A DNA stretch of 64,000 bases from Cohnella baijiui (GTDB lineage Bacteria; Bacillota; Bacilli; Paenibacillales; Paenibacillaceae): positions 45,988 to 109,987 of the forward strand of contig NZ_JAJFOW010000020.1 in assembly GCF_020731285.1 (NCBI RefSeq). The letters are read 5' to 3'. The notes under the pieces were generated by a model. The model had not been told where the DNA came from. It saw nothing but the letters and a program-made list of their open reading frames with translations, and did not search any database. Position numbers and translations under genes: made by a program. Shown here one piece after another: positions 16,314 to 24,987 of this stretch (its first letter is position 1; the number at the start of each line of letters is the position of its first letter).

Positions 16314-17351
16314 ATGAGCCATGCCCTCGATGTGCCCCGGAAAATGACCGTCCCCTTATTTGTCGGACAGGGGAAAATCGAATACGGAGAGAAGCCCGTC
16401 CCCGAACCGGGCAAGGGACAGCTGCTCCTTCGGGTGAAGGCCAACGCCCTGTGCGGCTCCGACCGAAGCCAGTTCTACGACGGCAGCCGTACGACGCCGG
16501 GCCATGAGGCTGCGGGGATCGTGGCGGCAGCCGGCGAAGGAACCGCGACCAAAGCAGGGACGCCCGGCGTCGTCTTCCTGATGGATTTTTGCGGGGAATG
16601 CCGCAGCTGCCGGCTCGGCTTCACCAACCAATGCCTGCAAAAAAGAGCGGATTACGGCTTTACGCACGATGGCGGTTACGGTCCTTATATGGTCGTGAAC
16701 GAAAACGTCTTTTTTCCCGTTCATCCCTCCCTCCCGCTCGTCGAAGCGACGATGCTGCTCGATATGATGGGGACGGGCGGACATGCGATCACGCGGGCCC
16801 AGCTCGTGCATCCGGACATCCGTTCCGTCCTGGTGGCGGGCGCCGGTCCGATCGGCCTCGGCGTGCTTGCGATGGCCAAACTGCTGCTGGGCAAAGACCT
16901 GCCGGTCTTTATCATGGATTTTGTCCCCTACCGTCTCGAGCTGGCCCGGAAAATGGGGGCGATTCCGATTCCGCTGGCCGACCGGCCGGTATCGGAAGTG
17001 CTGCAGGAGTCCGGCCACCGCGGCGTCGACGTCGCGATCGATACGAGCGGCAAAACCGCCGGACGGCACGCTGCCCTGCAAGCGCTTCATCAGCGCGGCG
17101 CGCTGGTATGCGTCGGGCACGGTCAAGAACTGAATCTTCAGGTATCCGGCGACCTCATCGCCCCCGAGCGCGCCGTGCTCGGAAGCGAATACTTCCAGTA
17201 CCGCGAGCTGGCCGACAATCACCGGCTCCTCCTCGACAATCTGCCTTACCTTGAGCAGATCATCACGCACCGGTTTGGCATCGATCGCATCCAAGAAGCT
17301 TATGAACTGTTTTTCCACGGCGAAACCGGAAAGGTGATCATCGAACCATGA
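16314..17351 (+). CDS. Zinc-dependent MDR dehydrogenase (sugar/polyol type)
   Basis: 345 residues. Seen: NALCGSDRSQF with catalytic-zinc Cys, PGHEAAG, structural-zinc lobe CGECRSCRLGFTNQC, and nucleotide-binding VAGAGPIGLGVLAMA. It probably oxidises a sugar or polyol with NAD(P)+; the substrate is unknown. Start 16314 has GCGGAGG upstream, while the frame extends back into the promoter. Its stop overlaps the next start (ATGA), so it is the first gene of a translationally coupled three-gene operon with Gfo/Idh/MocA and GH127 genes. Confidence 0.88.
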   Translation: MSHALDVPRKMTVPLFVGQGKIEYGEKPVPEPGKGQLLLRVKANALCGSDRSQFYDGSRTTPGHEAAGIVAAAGEGTATKAGTPGVVFLMDFCGECRSCRLGFTNQCLQKRADYGFTHDGGYGPYMVVNENVFFPVHPSLPLVEATMLLDMMGTGGHAITRAQLVHPDIRSVLVAGAGPIGLGVLAMAKLLLGKDLPVFIMDFVPYRLELARKMGAIPIPLADRPVSEVLQESGHRGVDVAIDTSGKTAGRHAALQALHQRGALVCVGHGQELNLQVSGDLIAPERAVLGSEYFQYRELADNHRLLLDNLPYLEQIITHRFGIDRIQEAYELFFHGETGKVIIEP

Positions 17352-18391
17352 CGTCCGCGAAAAAGGTAAAGGTGGCGCTCGTCGGCGCGGGCGGCTCCGC
17401 GGACGGCCTCGGGTGGGGCGACGGATTTCGATCAGCGGGCAGTTGGGGGCTGCAGCACGCGCGCATCTGGTCTTCGCGGCCGGACGTGGACTTTTGCGCC
17501 ATCGTCGGGCGGGATGCCGCGCGAACGCAAGCGCGTGCGGAACGGTTCGGCGCCAGGGCGTACACCGGCATCGCGGACATGCTCGAGCGGGAGACGCCGG
17601 ATCTCGTCAGCCTCTGCCTGCCGAACCAGGGGCACTTCGACGCCACGCTCGAGGTGATCCGGGCCGGGGTGCCCTTGCTCGCGGAAAAGCCGCTGGTCTT
17701 CGACTTGCGGGAGGCCGACCGGCTGCTGAACGAAGCTGCCAAAAAGAACGTATTTTTCGCCATCAATTTCAACCACAGGTTCGCCAAGCCGGTCGAGCTC
17801 GCGCTGGCGGCGATCCGGGCGGGTCGCCTGGGCGAGCCTACCTTCGCTTCCTGGCGGTTTGGCGGAGAGGGCGCGAGCGACCATCCGCACGCCAATCTGA
17901 TCGAAACGCAGTGCCACGGCTTCGATATGCTGGAGCACTTGTGCGGACCGATCGAATCGGTCATGGCGGAGATGACGGATCGGACGGGCGGCGGGTATCG
18001 CACGCTGTCGCTGGCCCTCCGCTTTCGCAGCGGCGCGGTCGGCAGCCTGATCGGCACCTATGACTCCTCTTACGCCTACCCGGACGCCCATCGCTTGGAA
18101 ATCGACGGTACCCTCGGTCGTTCCGTGATCCATGATACGGTCAAGCGGTATACGTTCCACGCCAAAGGCAGCGAAGTCGGGGAAAGCTGGGAGCCCGGCT
18201 ACTTCAACGACGCGGACCGCGAGTTTCACCGGACGTTCGACAAGCACGTCGATGCGCTGCTAGGCGCGTTTCGCCGCGGGGAACGGCCCCCAATCGAAGC
18301 CGAGGCGGGATATCGCGCGCTCCTGCTGGCCGATGCCGCCGTTCGCTCCTTCGAGAGCGGAACGCGGGTGAAGGTTCCGACGCGAGAGTAA
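17348..18391 (+). CDS. Gfo/Idh/MocA-family oxidoreductase
   Basis: 347 residues. N-terminal Rossmann opening VKVALVGAGGSADGLGWG, the EKP motif in LLAEKPLVFDLREAD, the catalytic-region histidine in NFNHRFAKPVELAL, and the ETQCHGFDMLEHL segment. NAD(P)-dependent sugar oxidoreductase; the substrate may be L-arabinose or a related sugar released by the GH127 enzyme encoded next. The start codon overlaps the stop of the upstream dehydrogenase by four bases, and GH127 follows after 25 bp. Confidence 0.9.
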   Translation: MTSAKKVKVALVGAGGSADGLGWGDGFRSAGSWGLQHARIWSSRPDVDFCAIVGRDAARTQARAERFGARAYTGIADMLERETPDLVSLCLPNQGHFDATLEVIRAGVPLLAEKPLVFDLREADRLLNEAAKKNVFFAINFNHRFAKPVELALAAIRAGRLGEPTFASWRFGGEGASDHPHANLIETQCHGFDMLEHLCGPIESVMAEMTDRTGGGYRTLSLALRFRSGAVGSLIGTYDSSYAYPDAHRLEIDGTLGRSVIHDTVKRYTFHAKGSEVGESWEPGYFNDADREFHRTFDKHVDALLGAFRRGERPPIEAEAGYRALLLADAAVRSFESGTRVKVPTRE

Positions 18392-18416
18392 CCATTCATA
18401 CGAAGGAGGGATCCAT

Positions 18417-20399
18417 ATGCTGTCCCATCAAACGGCGAAAAACGCCATGCGACCCACGACTTACAAGCATCAGGCGGTGCAAAACCTGCCGGTCCGGTCC
18501 GTCCGGATCGACGATGCGTTCTGGTCGCCCAAATTGCGCATTGTTCGGGACGTTACCGCTTATGACGTGCTTACAAAGTTCGAAAGCGACGGCGCCATGC
18601 AAAACTTCGATTTCGTGGCGGATGGCGCCGAAGACGGGTACCATTGCGGAGAGCCATGGTTCGACGGATTGATCTACGAAACGATCCGGGGCCTTTCCGA
18701 TTTGCTGGCCGTCCATGACGACGAGGAGTTGAATCGGAGGGTCGACGCCGTCATCGCCAAGATCGTCCGCGCGCAAGACGCGGTCGGAGACGGATATCTC
18801 AATACGTATACGCTGCTGGATCGGCCGGAGCAGCGTTGGGGCGAAAACGGGGGAAACCTGCGGTGGCAGCACGACATTTACAACGCCGGCTGCCTGGTCG
18901 AAGCCGGCGTGCACCATTACAAAGCGACGGGCAAAACCGCCTTGCTGGAGGCGGCCGTGAAAATGGCGAACCATATGAGCGATCGGATGGGCCCGCCGCC
19001 CAAACACAATCTCGTGCCCGCGCACTCGCTGCCGGAGGAGGCCCTGCTCAAGCTGTATCAGCTGGCTGTGGACGAGCCGGAGCTTTCCCGCGTTCTGCCT
19101 GCCCCGTTCGAAGCCTCCCGCTACCTGGAGCTGGCGGAATTCTGGATCCGGAACCGGGGCCATCACGAAGGACGGCAGTCCCACGGGGAATATGCGCAGG
19201 ATCATCTGCCGGTACTGCAGCAGGAAGAGGCGGTCGGCCACGCCGTCCGCGCGACGCTGCTCTATACGGGAATCACGGCGCTCTATCTGGCGACGGGCGA
19301 GACCGCGTATCTGGAACGGGCCCAAAAGCTGTGGGACAACATCGCGTATCAAAAGTCGCACGTAACCGGCGGCGTCGGCGCCGTGCACGAGGAAGAGAAG
19401 TTTGGCGGCGGCTATGAGCTGCCCGACGACGGGTATCTGGAAACTTGCGCGGGGGTCGGGATGGGGTTTTTCAGCTGGCATCTGTATTTGGCGACCGGAG
19501 AGGGCCGGTATATCGATCGGTTGGAAACGATTCTGTACAATATCGTGCTCGCCGGGCGTTCCATGAACGGCCGCAAGTATTTTTACGAAAATCCGCTGGC
19601 GAGCCACGGCGGCCATCACCGGTGGGAGTGGCATAGCTGCCCGTGCTGCCCGCCGATGATCCTCAAGCTGCTGCCCGAATTGGGCTCCTACATCTACGCT
19701 TATGACGGCTCAGGCGCTTTCGTCAATCTGTACGTTGCCAGCGAAACCGAGCTGAAGATCGGCGAGGTTGCCGTCCGCTTGCGGCAGGAGACCGAATACC
19801 CCTGGAAAGGAGCGGTCGGCATCGCGGTGTCGCCGGAACGGGAGGCGGCGTTCGCGCTGCGGCTGCGGATTCCCGAGTGGTGCGGGACCTACGCGATCCG
19901 GGTGAACGGCAAGCCCGTCTCCTGCGAGGTTGATCGCGGCTATGCCGTTTTGTCCCGAACGTGGAGCCCGGAAGACCGAGTGGTTCTGGATCTCGATATG
20001 CCCGTCGACCTGATCGAGGCGCATCCGAACGTGACGACGCACGCCGATAGGGCGGCAATTCGACGAGGCCCTCTGCTCTACTGTCTCGAATCGGTGGACA
20101 ACGAGAAGTATGACAAGGGAGTCGCCCGGTACGCGCGCGAGGCGCTGGATCCGGCCGTGCGCGCGGGCCGCAAGCTCCCGGCGTCGCCCGAGTTCCAAAC
20201 GTTCTACGACCCCGATTTCTTCGACGGCGCCGTCACGATCCGGACCGAAGACGACCGGGGCCGCCCCCTCGTCGCCATCCCCTACCCGTACTGGAACAAT
20301 CGTTCGCGCGGCGCCATGGATATTTGGCTGGCCTACGATCATCCGAAGACGGGGACCGGGTGGGAAAACAAGCTGTATCGGAAAATCCCGCTCGGCTAA
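18417..20399 (+). CDS. GH127 beta-L-arabinofuranosidase
   Basis: 660 residues, the usual length for GH127. It removes beta-L-arabinofuranose, as from plant hydroxyproline-rich glycoproteins or rhamnogalacturonan II. Seen: the (alpha/alpha)6 barrel start NLPVRSVRIDDAFWSPKL, GYLNTYT, HDIYNAGCLVEAGVHHY, the zinc-site Glu-x-Cys in LETCAGVGMGFF, and the Cys pair in HSCPCCPPM where the family nucleophile lies. No signal peptide, so it acts in the cytoplasm on imported oligosaccharide. AAGGAGG precedes the ATG. Last gene of the operon; its stop overlaps the convergent neighbour's stop. Confidence 0.93.
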   Translation: MLSHQTAKNAMRPTTYKHQAVQNLPVRSVRIDDAFWSPKLRIVRDVTAYDVLTKFESDGAMQNFDFVADGAEDGYHCGEPWFDGLIYETIRGLSDLLAVHDDEELNRRVDAVIAKIVRAQDAVGDGYLNTYTLLDRPEQRWGENGGNLRWQHDIYNAGCLVEAGVHHYKATGKTALLEAAVKMANHMSDRMGPPPKHNLVPAHSLPEEALLKLYQLAVDEPELSRVLPAPFEASRYLELAEFWIRNRGHHEGRQSHGEYAQDHLPVLQQEEAVGHAVRATLLYTGITALYLATGETAYLERAQKLWDNIAYQKSHVTGGVGAVHEEEKFGGGYELPDDGYLETCAGVGMGFFSWHLYLATGEGRYIDRLETILYNIVLAGRSMNGRKYFYENPLASHGGHHRWEWHSCPCCPPMILKLLPELGSYIYAYDGSGAFVNLYVASETELKIGEVAVRLRQETEYPWKGAVGIAVSPEREAAFALRLRIPEWCGTYAIRVNGKPVSCEVDRGYAVLSRTWSPEDRVVLDLDMPVDLIEAHPNVTTHADRAAIRRGPLLYCLESVDNEKYDKGVARYAREALDPAVRAGRKLPASPEFQTFYDPDFFDGAVTIRTEDDRGRPLVAIPYPYWNNRSRGAMDIWLAYDHPKTGTGWENKLYRKIPLG

Positions 20400-20824
20400 G
20401 CCGGATCCCGTACCGGATAAGGAAGATCCGCCCACAGCCGGTTCAAGACGTTGTCGCTCTCGACGCGGCCCCGAAATCCGTCGGACGTCGTCACGTATCC
20501 TTTTTCGTAGACATAGAGGAGGCTGGATCCGTCCGCGAGATGGATGTTCAGCGTATAATCGCCATCCATCGGCTTCCCGCGATCGTTCGGCCGAATGCGG
20601 TCCAGCCGGCTCAGCACTTCGGCGATTGCCGGCGGTTCATCGATCGTCATCATCGCTTGCGCTTCCGATCCGGGAGCGGCCGTGCCGGACCCTTGATACA
20701 TTTCGACGCTTACTGCGTCCTGCGGCTGGATGGCGAGGATGCCGCGATCTTTTTCCGTATGCCAAAAAGCAAGGACGGCGATCGCCGCAGCGCCGAACCA
20801 TCCCGCCAAAAGATATTTCTTCAC
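20396..20824 (-). CDS. Membrane-anchored hypothetical protein
   Basis: 142 residues with one N-terminal membrane anchor (LLAGWFGAAAIAVLAFW) and an extracytoplasmic domain (YTLNIHLADGSSLLYVYEKG, VESDNVLNRLWADL). It resembles bacillar proteins that hold a DUF5301-like segment, but this is uncertain. GGGGAG precedes the ATG. Its stop codon overlaps the GH127 stop. Confidence 0.6.
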   Translation of the reverse strand: MKKYLLAGWFGAAAIAVLAFWHTEKDRGILAIQPQDAVSVEMYQGSGTAAPGSEAQAMMTIDEPPAIAEVLSRLDRIRPNDRGKPMDGDYTLNIHLADGSSLLYVYEKGYVTTSDGFRGRVESDNVLNRLWADLPYPVRDPA

Positions 20825-20941
20825 GCGTAACTCCCCTTTCCCCGGACTTTCCCATTTTACGACGAAAGCCGGCGCCGGTCCAAGGGCGGGCCAAAGAAAA
20901 AAGACGCCAAAGGAAAGAGGGAGCCTCGAATGTAAGTCTGT

Positions 20942-21160
20942 TCACGCGACAGACAGCTCTCCTCGATCCCTATGCGTGTGAAAACGAAGAAATGGCGGTG
21001 TTTGGGGAGATGATCCCTGCACCGCCATTTCTCGCTTTCGATCCACTGCTTCCTTCTTCAACAAATGATGGGCAAGCGAAAGCCATCCGACCTCCAAGCT
21101 TCCCTTCGGCAAGACGCGAGGCAGAAAACGCCTGAATCCGCTTTCCGTGTTACCTATCCC
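20942..21160 (-). pseudogene. Transposase C-terminal remnant (IS1182-like)
   Basis: The minus-strand frame encodes GFRRFLPRVLPKGSLEVGWL then SLAHHLLKKEAVDRKRE, closely resembling the extreme C-terminus of IS1182/IS4-type DDE transposases (typical pattern RFLLRGL-KV-LE-GW-SLAHNLLK). The rest of the transposase, including the catalytic residues and both ends, is absent. The residue changes and the missing body show an old deletion. It lies directly next to a palindromic repeat cluster. Confidence 0.6.
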
Positions 21161-21173
21161 CCGCATCCAATGG

Positions 21174-21388
21174 TTTAGATGCAAATGTACATCTAATTTT
21201 GCTATATTCCTTCTTAACGGTCATTTAGTTGCAATCGTACAACTAAATCGTCCGTTTTCTGCGTACAGGACGGATTTACGCTAAATTAGATGTACTTTTA
21301 CAAGTAAACCGCTCCGCCCTCCCGAAATGGTCCTAATTAGATGTACGAATGCAACTAAATTAGACGTACGAATGCAACTCATTTACTG
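21174..21388. repeat. Cluster of five 24-bp near-palindromic units
   Basis: Each unit is TTAGWTG-N8-CAWCTAA-like. Unit starts: 21175, 21223, 21284, 21336, 21360. The central octamer is CAAATGTA or CAATCGTA in the first two units and TACTTTTA or TACGAATG (the complementary orientation) in the last three, so the units point inward. A CGTCC...GGACG hairpin (21249-21272) marks the centre. AT-rich compared with flanking DNA. No ORF is supported in 21388-21589. Confidence 0.75.
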
Positions 21389-21589
21389 AGCGACCCGAAC
21401 CGAGCGCAAACAAGGCCCATTGGCATACACCAGTGGCGAACCATCGGCCAGAATCCGACGACTTTGCACCAAGACCCAACTGATTCATTCGAAACCAGCC
21501 TCGCAGATTGCCACGCGTTCGAGGCAGCCGTCATGCGTGGAAAAATCGTCAATTGATGTCATTGAGACAGCGTCTTTCGTGTTCGCCGA

Positions 21590-22804
21590 CTAACGGCCGC
21601 CGCCGTCCCCGGGTCCCGCCCACAGGCCGTCCGCGATTTGCCGCCAGTCCGCGAGCGGCAGCGCCTGGTCCCGGCGGGCCCAGCCGGCTTGCATGCGCCG
21701 CTGCACGTCGTCCCACGAGGGCACGCCGCTCACCGCGTCCGCGCGTTCGACGTTGCAAGCGCCGACGGCGACCGCGCCGTTCAGCACCGCTTCGGGTTCG
21801 GGGGAAGCTCCGTGCCGCAGCAGCCCGGTCAGGAAGCCCGCGATCGTGCAGTCGCCGGCGCCTGTCGTGCCGGCGGCCGTCACCCGGTAGCACGTCGCCA
21901 GCAGCTCGCGATCCCGCCATCGCTCGGTCTGCGCCGGGGCGCGGCGCCCCATCCGCGCGAGCCGGTCCGCATCCGCCGTCGTGCGCAAGTAGAGGCCGTG
22001 CTCGCCCAGCTTCAGTACGACGATCGCCGCGCCCATCTCCAGCAGCTCGTCGGCGAGCGAGCGAAGGAGCGCGCCGTCGGCGTGATGGAGCAGCTCCGCC
22101 GCTCCGTGCGCCTGCGCCATCGCCTCGTACCGATCTCTGCGCAGCATATACAGGATCTCTTCCAGACTGGGCAGGAAGAGATCGACGCTCGGCAGCGTCC
22201 GCCGCAAAATCGCCCGCCAGTCCGCTCGGCCCGCCTCGGAGTCGGGGTCCGGCCGGGCGAGATCGACGGACACGGTCGCGCCGCCGGCTTTGGCCCGCGC
22301 CAGCAGCGCGGCCAGCTCCGCGCCCTCCCGCTCGTACATCCGCCTCATGAGCGGCGGATAACCGAAGTGGAACAGCTTCACGCCTTCGAGCGCTTCGGCG
22401 GGCACATCCTCCGCGCCGAACGTGTCGTTCGCGCCCGTGCAGTGCAGGAAGATGCGATCCGTCCGCGGCGGGCTGACCACGACCGTATACGACGTGTGCT
22501 CGCCCGGCGCGCGGATCATCCCCTCGGCCAGCGCCGCGTCGTAGCCGCGCAGCGTATCGAGCACGGCGCCGCCGAACAGGTCTTCGCCAACCTTGCCCAT
22601 GAGGCGCACGCGCACGCCGAGCCGGTGCAGGGCGAGTCCCGTATTGGACACGGCGCCGCCCGTGCCGATATGCGCCGGTCCGACGAGCGCCAGCTTGCCG
22701 GGCACCAGGGCCGCGTCGATCCCCTGGTTCGCCCCGTCCATCTGCGGCAAAAGATCCAGGCAAATATGTCCGGCTACAACGACATCCGGTGCCTGCGCTC
22801 CCAC
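21590..22804 (-). CDS. PfkB-family carbohydrate kinase
   Basis: 404 residues, ribokinase fold. Seen: the substrate-binding start VVVAGHICLDLLPQM and GTGGAVSNTGLALHRLG, and the C-terminal anion-hole/catalytic-base motif TAAGTTGAGDCTIAGFLTGL. It phosphorylates a sugar or sugar acid with ATP; the specificity is unknown. It starts at GTG one base after the stop of the Gfo/Idh/MocA gene, so it is translationally coupled. Together with the aldolase it suggests phosphorylation then retro-aldol cleavage of a sugar intermediate. Confidence 0.9.
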   Translation of the reverse strand: MGAQAPDVVVAGHICLDLLPQMDGANQGIDAALVPGKLALVGPAHIGTGGAVSNTGLALHRLGVRVRLMGKVGEDLFGGAVLDTLRGYDAALAEGMIRAPGEHTSYTVVVSPPRTDRIFLHCTGANDTFGAEDVPAEALEGVKLFHFGYPPLMRRMYEREGAELAALLARAKAGGATVSVDLARPDPDSEAGRADWRAILRRTLPSVDLFLPSLEEILYMLRRDRYEAMAQAHGAAELLHHADGALLRSLADELLEMGAAIVVLKLGEHGLYLRTTADADRLARMGRRAPAQTERWRDRELLATCYRVTAAGTTGAGDCTIAGFLTGLLRHGASPEPEAVLNGAVAVGACNVERADAVSGVPSWDDVQRRMQAGWARRDQALPLADWRQIADGLWAGPGDGGGR

Positions 22805-22805
22805 T

Positions 22806-23963
22806 TCAGTCCCCCCAATCGATCGTCACGGTCTGACCCGTGCGCTGGGACGCCAGCGCCGCGGTGAACACCCGATGGCTGCCGGCCGCCTCCTCCGGCG
22901 TGGCGCAGCGGAACGGCTGCGTCATCGCGTCGCGGTGGGCCAGCTCGTCGCAGAACGCCGCCCACATCTGCAGGATGGAGTCCGAGAAGCCGAATTCGAA
23001 AATGCCGCCGGTGATCGTCTCGTAGGCCGAGCGATACGGCGCATCGATGACGTGCCATGCCTGCGGGCCGCCCGGTTCGTAGGGCAGCGAGGCGACCTGT
23101 TTCGGATTTTTGGTCGTAAACTCTGCCGAGAGCGCCGTGCCCTGGATGCGGATGAACCAGGTGTTGGCGTGGCCGGGCGCAATCCGCTTCATGGACAGCG
23201 TCATCGGGAAGGCCTGGTTGCCCGTATCGACGTCGCACGCGAGGATCGCGTTGTCCCACGTTTCGCACGGCGCCATGCCGCCCTTGCCATCCGGGCGCTC
23301 GGACACGATTTGGCTGAGCAGCGCGCGGACGCTGCGCGGACGCCAGCCGAAGCGGAGCGGCAGGTGCAGCACGTGCATGCCGAGGTCGCCCATGCAGCCG
23401 TATTCGCCGTTCGTCCCGATGCGGCGCTTCCAATTGATCGGCTTGCGCGGGTCGAGATCGCTGGAATGCCAGAACCCGGCCTCGACCTCGATGATCCGTC
23501 CGAAGCGCCCCTCGGTCACCCATTGGACGATCTGTTGCGCCCCCGGGAAAAAGGGGAACTCCGATGAGCAGCGCACGAGCACGCCCGGCCGCTCGGCGAG
23601 CGCCGCCGCGATCCGGCCGTTCGCCTCCGCGTCGATGCCGAACGGCTTTTCGCCCAGCAAATGCTTGCCCGCGCGGACGATATCCGCGTAGAGCTCGGCA
23701 TGCAGGTTGTGCGGCACCGCGCAGTAAACCGCATCGACATCCGGATCTTGGAGGAGCTGGCGGTAGTCGTCATAGACGGCTTTGACGCTCGGGATGCGCT
23801 CGCGGAACCAGGCCGTCGCCGCCGGATTCGCGTCGCATACGGCCACGATCTCGGGCTCCACGTCCAGATTCGCCAAATGGAGCCAGCGCGCCGCGGCGCT
23901 GGCGAATTCCTTGCCCATGAGGCCGCACCCGACGATGCCGAAGCGGATTGTCTGCTTTGCCAT
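22806..23963 (-). CDS. Gfo/Idh/MocA-family oxidoreductase
   Basis: 385 residues. Rossmann start IRFGIVGCGLMGKEFASAAA, then VDAVYCAVPHNLHAELYADI, the EKP motif in HLLGEKPFGIDAEA, and the C-terminal alpha/beta sheet domain. It probably interconverts a sugar and its keto or acid form with NAD(P). It lies two bases after the aldolase gene and overlaps the kinase junction, so it is the middle gene of a DeoR-associated catabolic operon. Confidence 0.9.
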   Translation of the reverse strand: MAKQTIRFGIVGCGLMGKEFASAAARWLHLANLDVEPEIVAVCDANPAATAWFRERIPSVKAVYDDYRQLLQDPDVDAVYCAVPHNLHAELYADIVRAGKHLLGEKPFGIDAEANGRIAAALAERPGVLVRCSSEFPFFPGAQQIVQWVTEGRFGRIIEVEAGFWHSSDLDPRKPINWKRRIGTNGEYGCMGDLGMHVLHLPLRFGWRPRSVRALLSQIVSERPDGKGGMAPCETWDNAILACDVDTGNQAFPMTLSMKRIAPGHANTWFIRIQGTALSAEFTTKNPKQVASLPYEPGGPQAWHVIDAPYRSAYETITGGIFEFGFSDSILQMWAAFCDELAHRDAMTQPFRCATPEEAAGSHRVFTAALASQRTGQTVTIDWGD

Positions 23964-23965
23964 TC

Positions 23966-24814
23966 TTATGCTCCCTCCCCGTTCAACAGCGCCAACGCTT
24001 CGTCGGCAGCCGCGCCGTGATGGACGATCGCCATGAGCGCACGGGTCATGCCGGCCGGGTTCGGATGCTGAATGACGTTGCGCCCGTAGACGATGCCGGA
24101 GGCGCCTTGCTGCATCAGCGTCACCGTCCGGTGCACGATCTCCTCATCGCTCGCTCGGCCGCCGCCCCGGACGAGGACCGGCACGCCGGAGGCCGTCTCG
24201 ATGACCCGGTGGTATTCGGACACGTCGTCGCACGGATCGGCTTTGATGACGTCGGCGCCCAGTTCCACGCCCTGCCGGACGAGCGCCAATATTTTGCGGA
24301 TATCGCCGTCGACCATGTAGCCGCCTTTGACCTCATTCGGCAGCATGACAAGCGGCTCGACCATCAGCGGCATGCCGTACGCTTCGCATTTGCGCTGCAG
24401 CAGGGTAACGTTCCGGACGCACTGATGGTGCAGCTCGGGCTGACCGGGCAGCAGCAGCAGATTCACGCACACCGCGACCGCGTCCAGACGCACCGCGTGC
24501 TCCACCGCTTCGTCGATCAGCTCGCTGAACAGAAAGCGCGGCAGCTCGCTGCCGTAGATGTTCGCCGCGTCGGCACGCAGCACGAGCCCGGGCTTGCGCT
24601 TGCCCGGAATGGCCTGGAGATGCCGTGCCTGCCCTACGCTCAGCTGAATGCAGTCGGGGTTCGCGTCGACGATCGTGGCGATCGCGCGCGGCATATCCTC
24701 GATTCCCGCCAGGAAGGAATATTCGTTAAAGAACCCGTGATCGATGGCGACGTCAAAACATTTTCCCTGCTCGCTGAACATTCGGTTCAGTCTAGGTTTG
24801 CTGCTGCTGGACAA
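23966..24814 (-). CDS. Class I aldolase of the FbaB/DeoC/LsrF-like superfamily
   Basis: 282 residues from TTG 24814 with AAAGGG nine bases upstream; ATGs at 24823 and 24832 are in frame but lack a placed ribosome site. A (beta/alpha)8 barrel: KCFDVAIDHGFFNEYSFLAG, VSVGQ-like PDCIQLSVGQARHLQAI, VMLPNEVKGGYMVDGDIRKI, the putative Schiff-base lysine in GADVIKADPCDD, and phosphate-binding VPVLVRGGGRASDEEI with GASGIVYGRN. It likely cleaves a phosphorylated sugar made by the linked PfkB kinase. The substrate is unknown; it could belong to an inositol-like or uncommon-sugar route. Confidence 0.8.
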   Translation of the reverse strand: MSSSSKPRLNRMFSEQGKCFDVAIDHGFFNEYSFLAGIEDMPRAIATIVDANPDCIQLSVGQARHLQAIPGKRKPGLVLRADAANIYGSELPRFLFSELIDEAVEHAVRLDAVAVCVNLLLLPGQPELHHQCVRNVTLLQRKCEAYGMPLMVEPLVMLPNEVKGGYMVDGDIRKILALVRQGVELGADVIKADPCDDVSEYHRVIETASGVPVLVRGGGRASDEEIVHRTVTLMQQGASGIVYGRNVIQHPNPAGMTRALMAIVHHGAAADEALALLNGEGA

Positions 24815-24840
24815 CCCGATCATCCCTTTCATGTTATATA

Positions 24841-24898
24841 CAAACATAAATATGTTTGTTTTAAACATTACTATAAGGCACATTGCCGGATTTGTCGA
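24841..24898 (-). promoter_or_regulatory. Promoter and operator of the aldolase operon
   Basis: On the minus strand TCGACA (24893-24898), 17 bp, TATAGT, followed by the near-palindrome CAAACATAAATATGTTTG (24841-24858) in the initially transcribed region. It is well placed for repression by the DeoR-type protein encoded immediately upstream. Confidence 0.6.
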
Positions 24899-24987
24899 TG
24901 CTTTTGTTCGAAAAGATCAGATGAGGTCTAATCTCCTGTCCGGATCGAACGTTGCTATGCTTGCAAGAACGGCATCCGGGAACCGCC

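Noticed and set aside
21174..21388. CRISPR array
   Set aside because: Units are near-palindromic and invert orientation in the middle; spacers are not uniform in length and there are no cas genes.
21508..22350. 280-codon plus-strand ORF rich in Arg/Pro/Ala
   Set aside because: Shadow of the PfkB kinase gene; composition is that of GC-rich out-of-frame reading.
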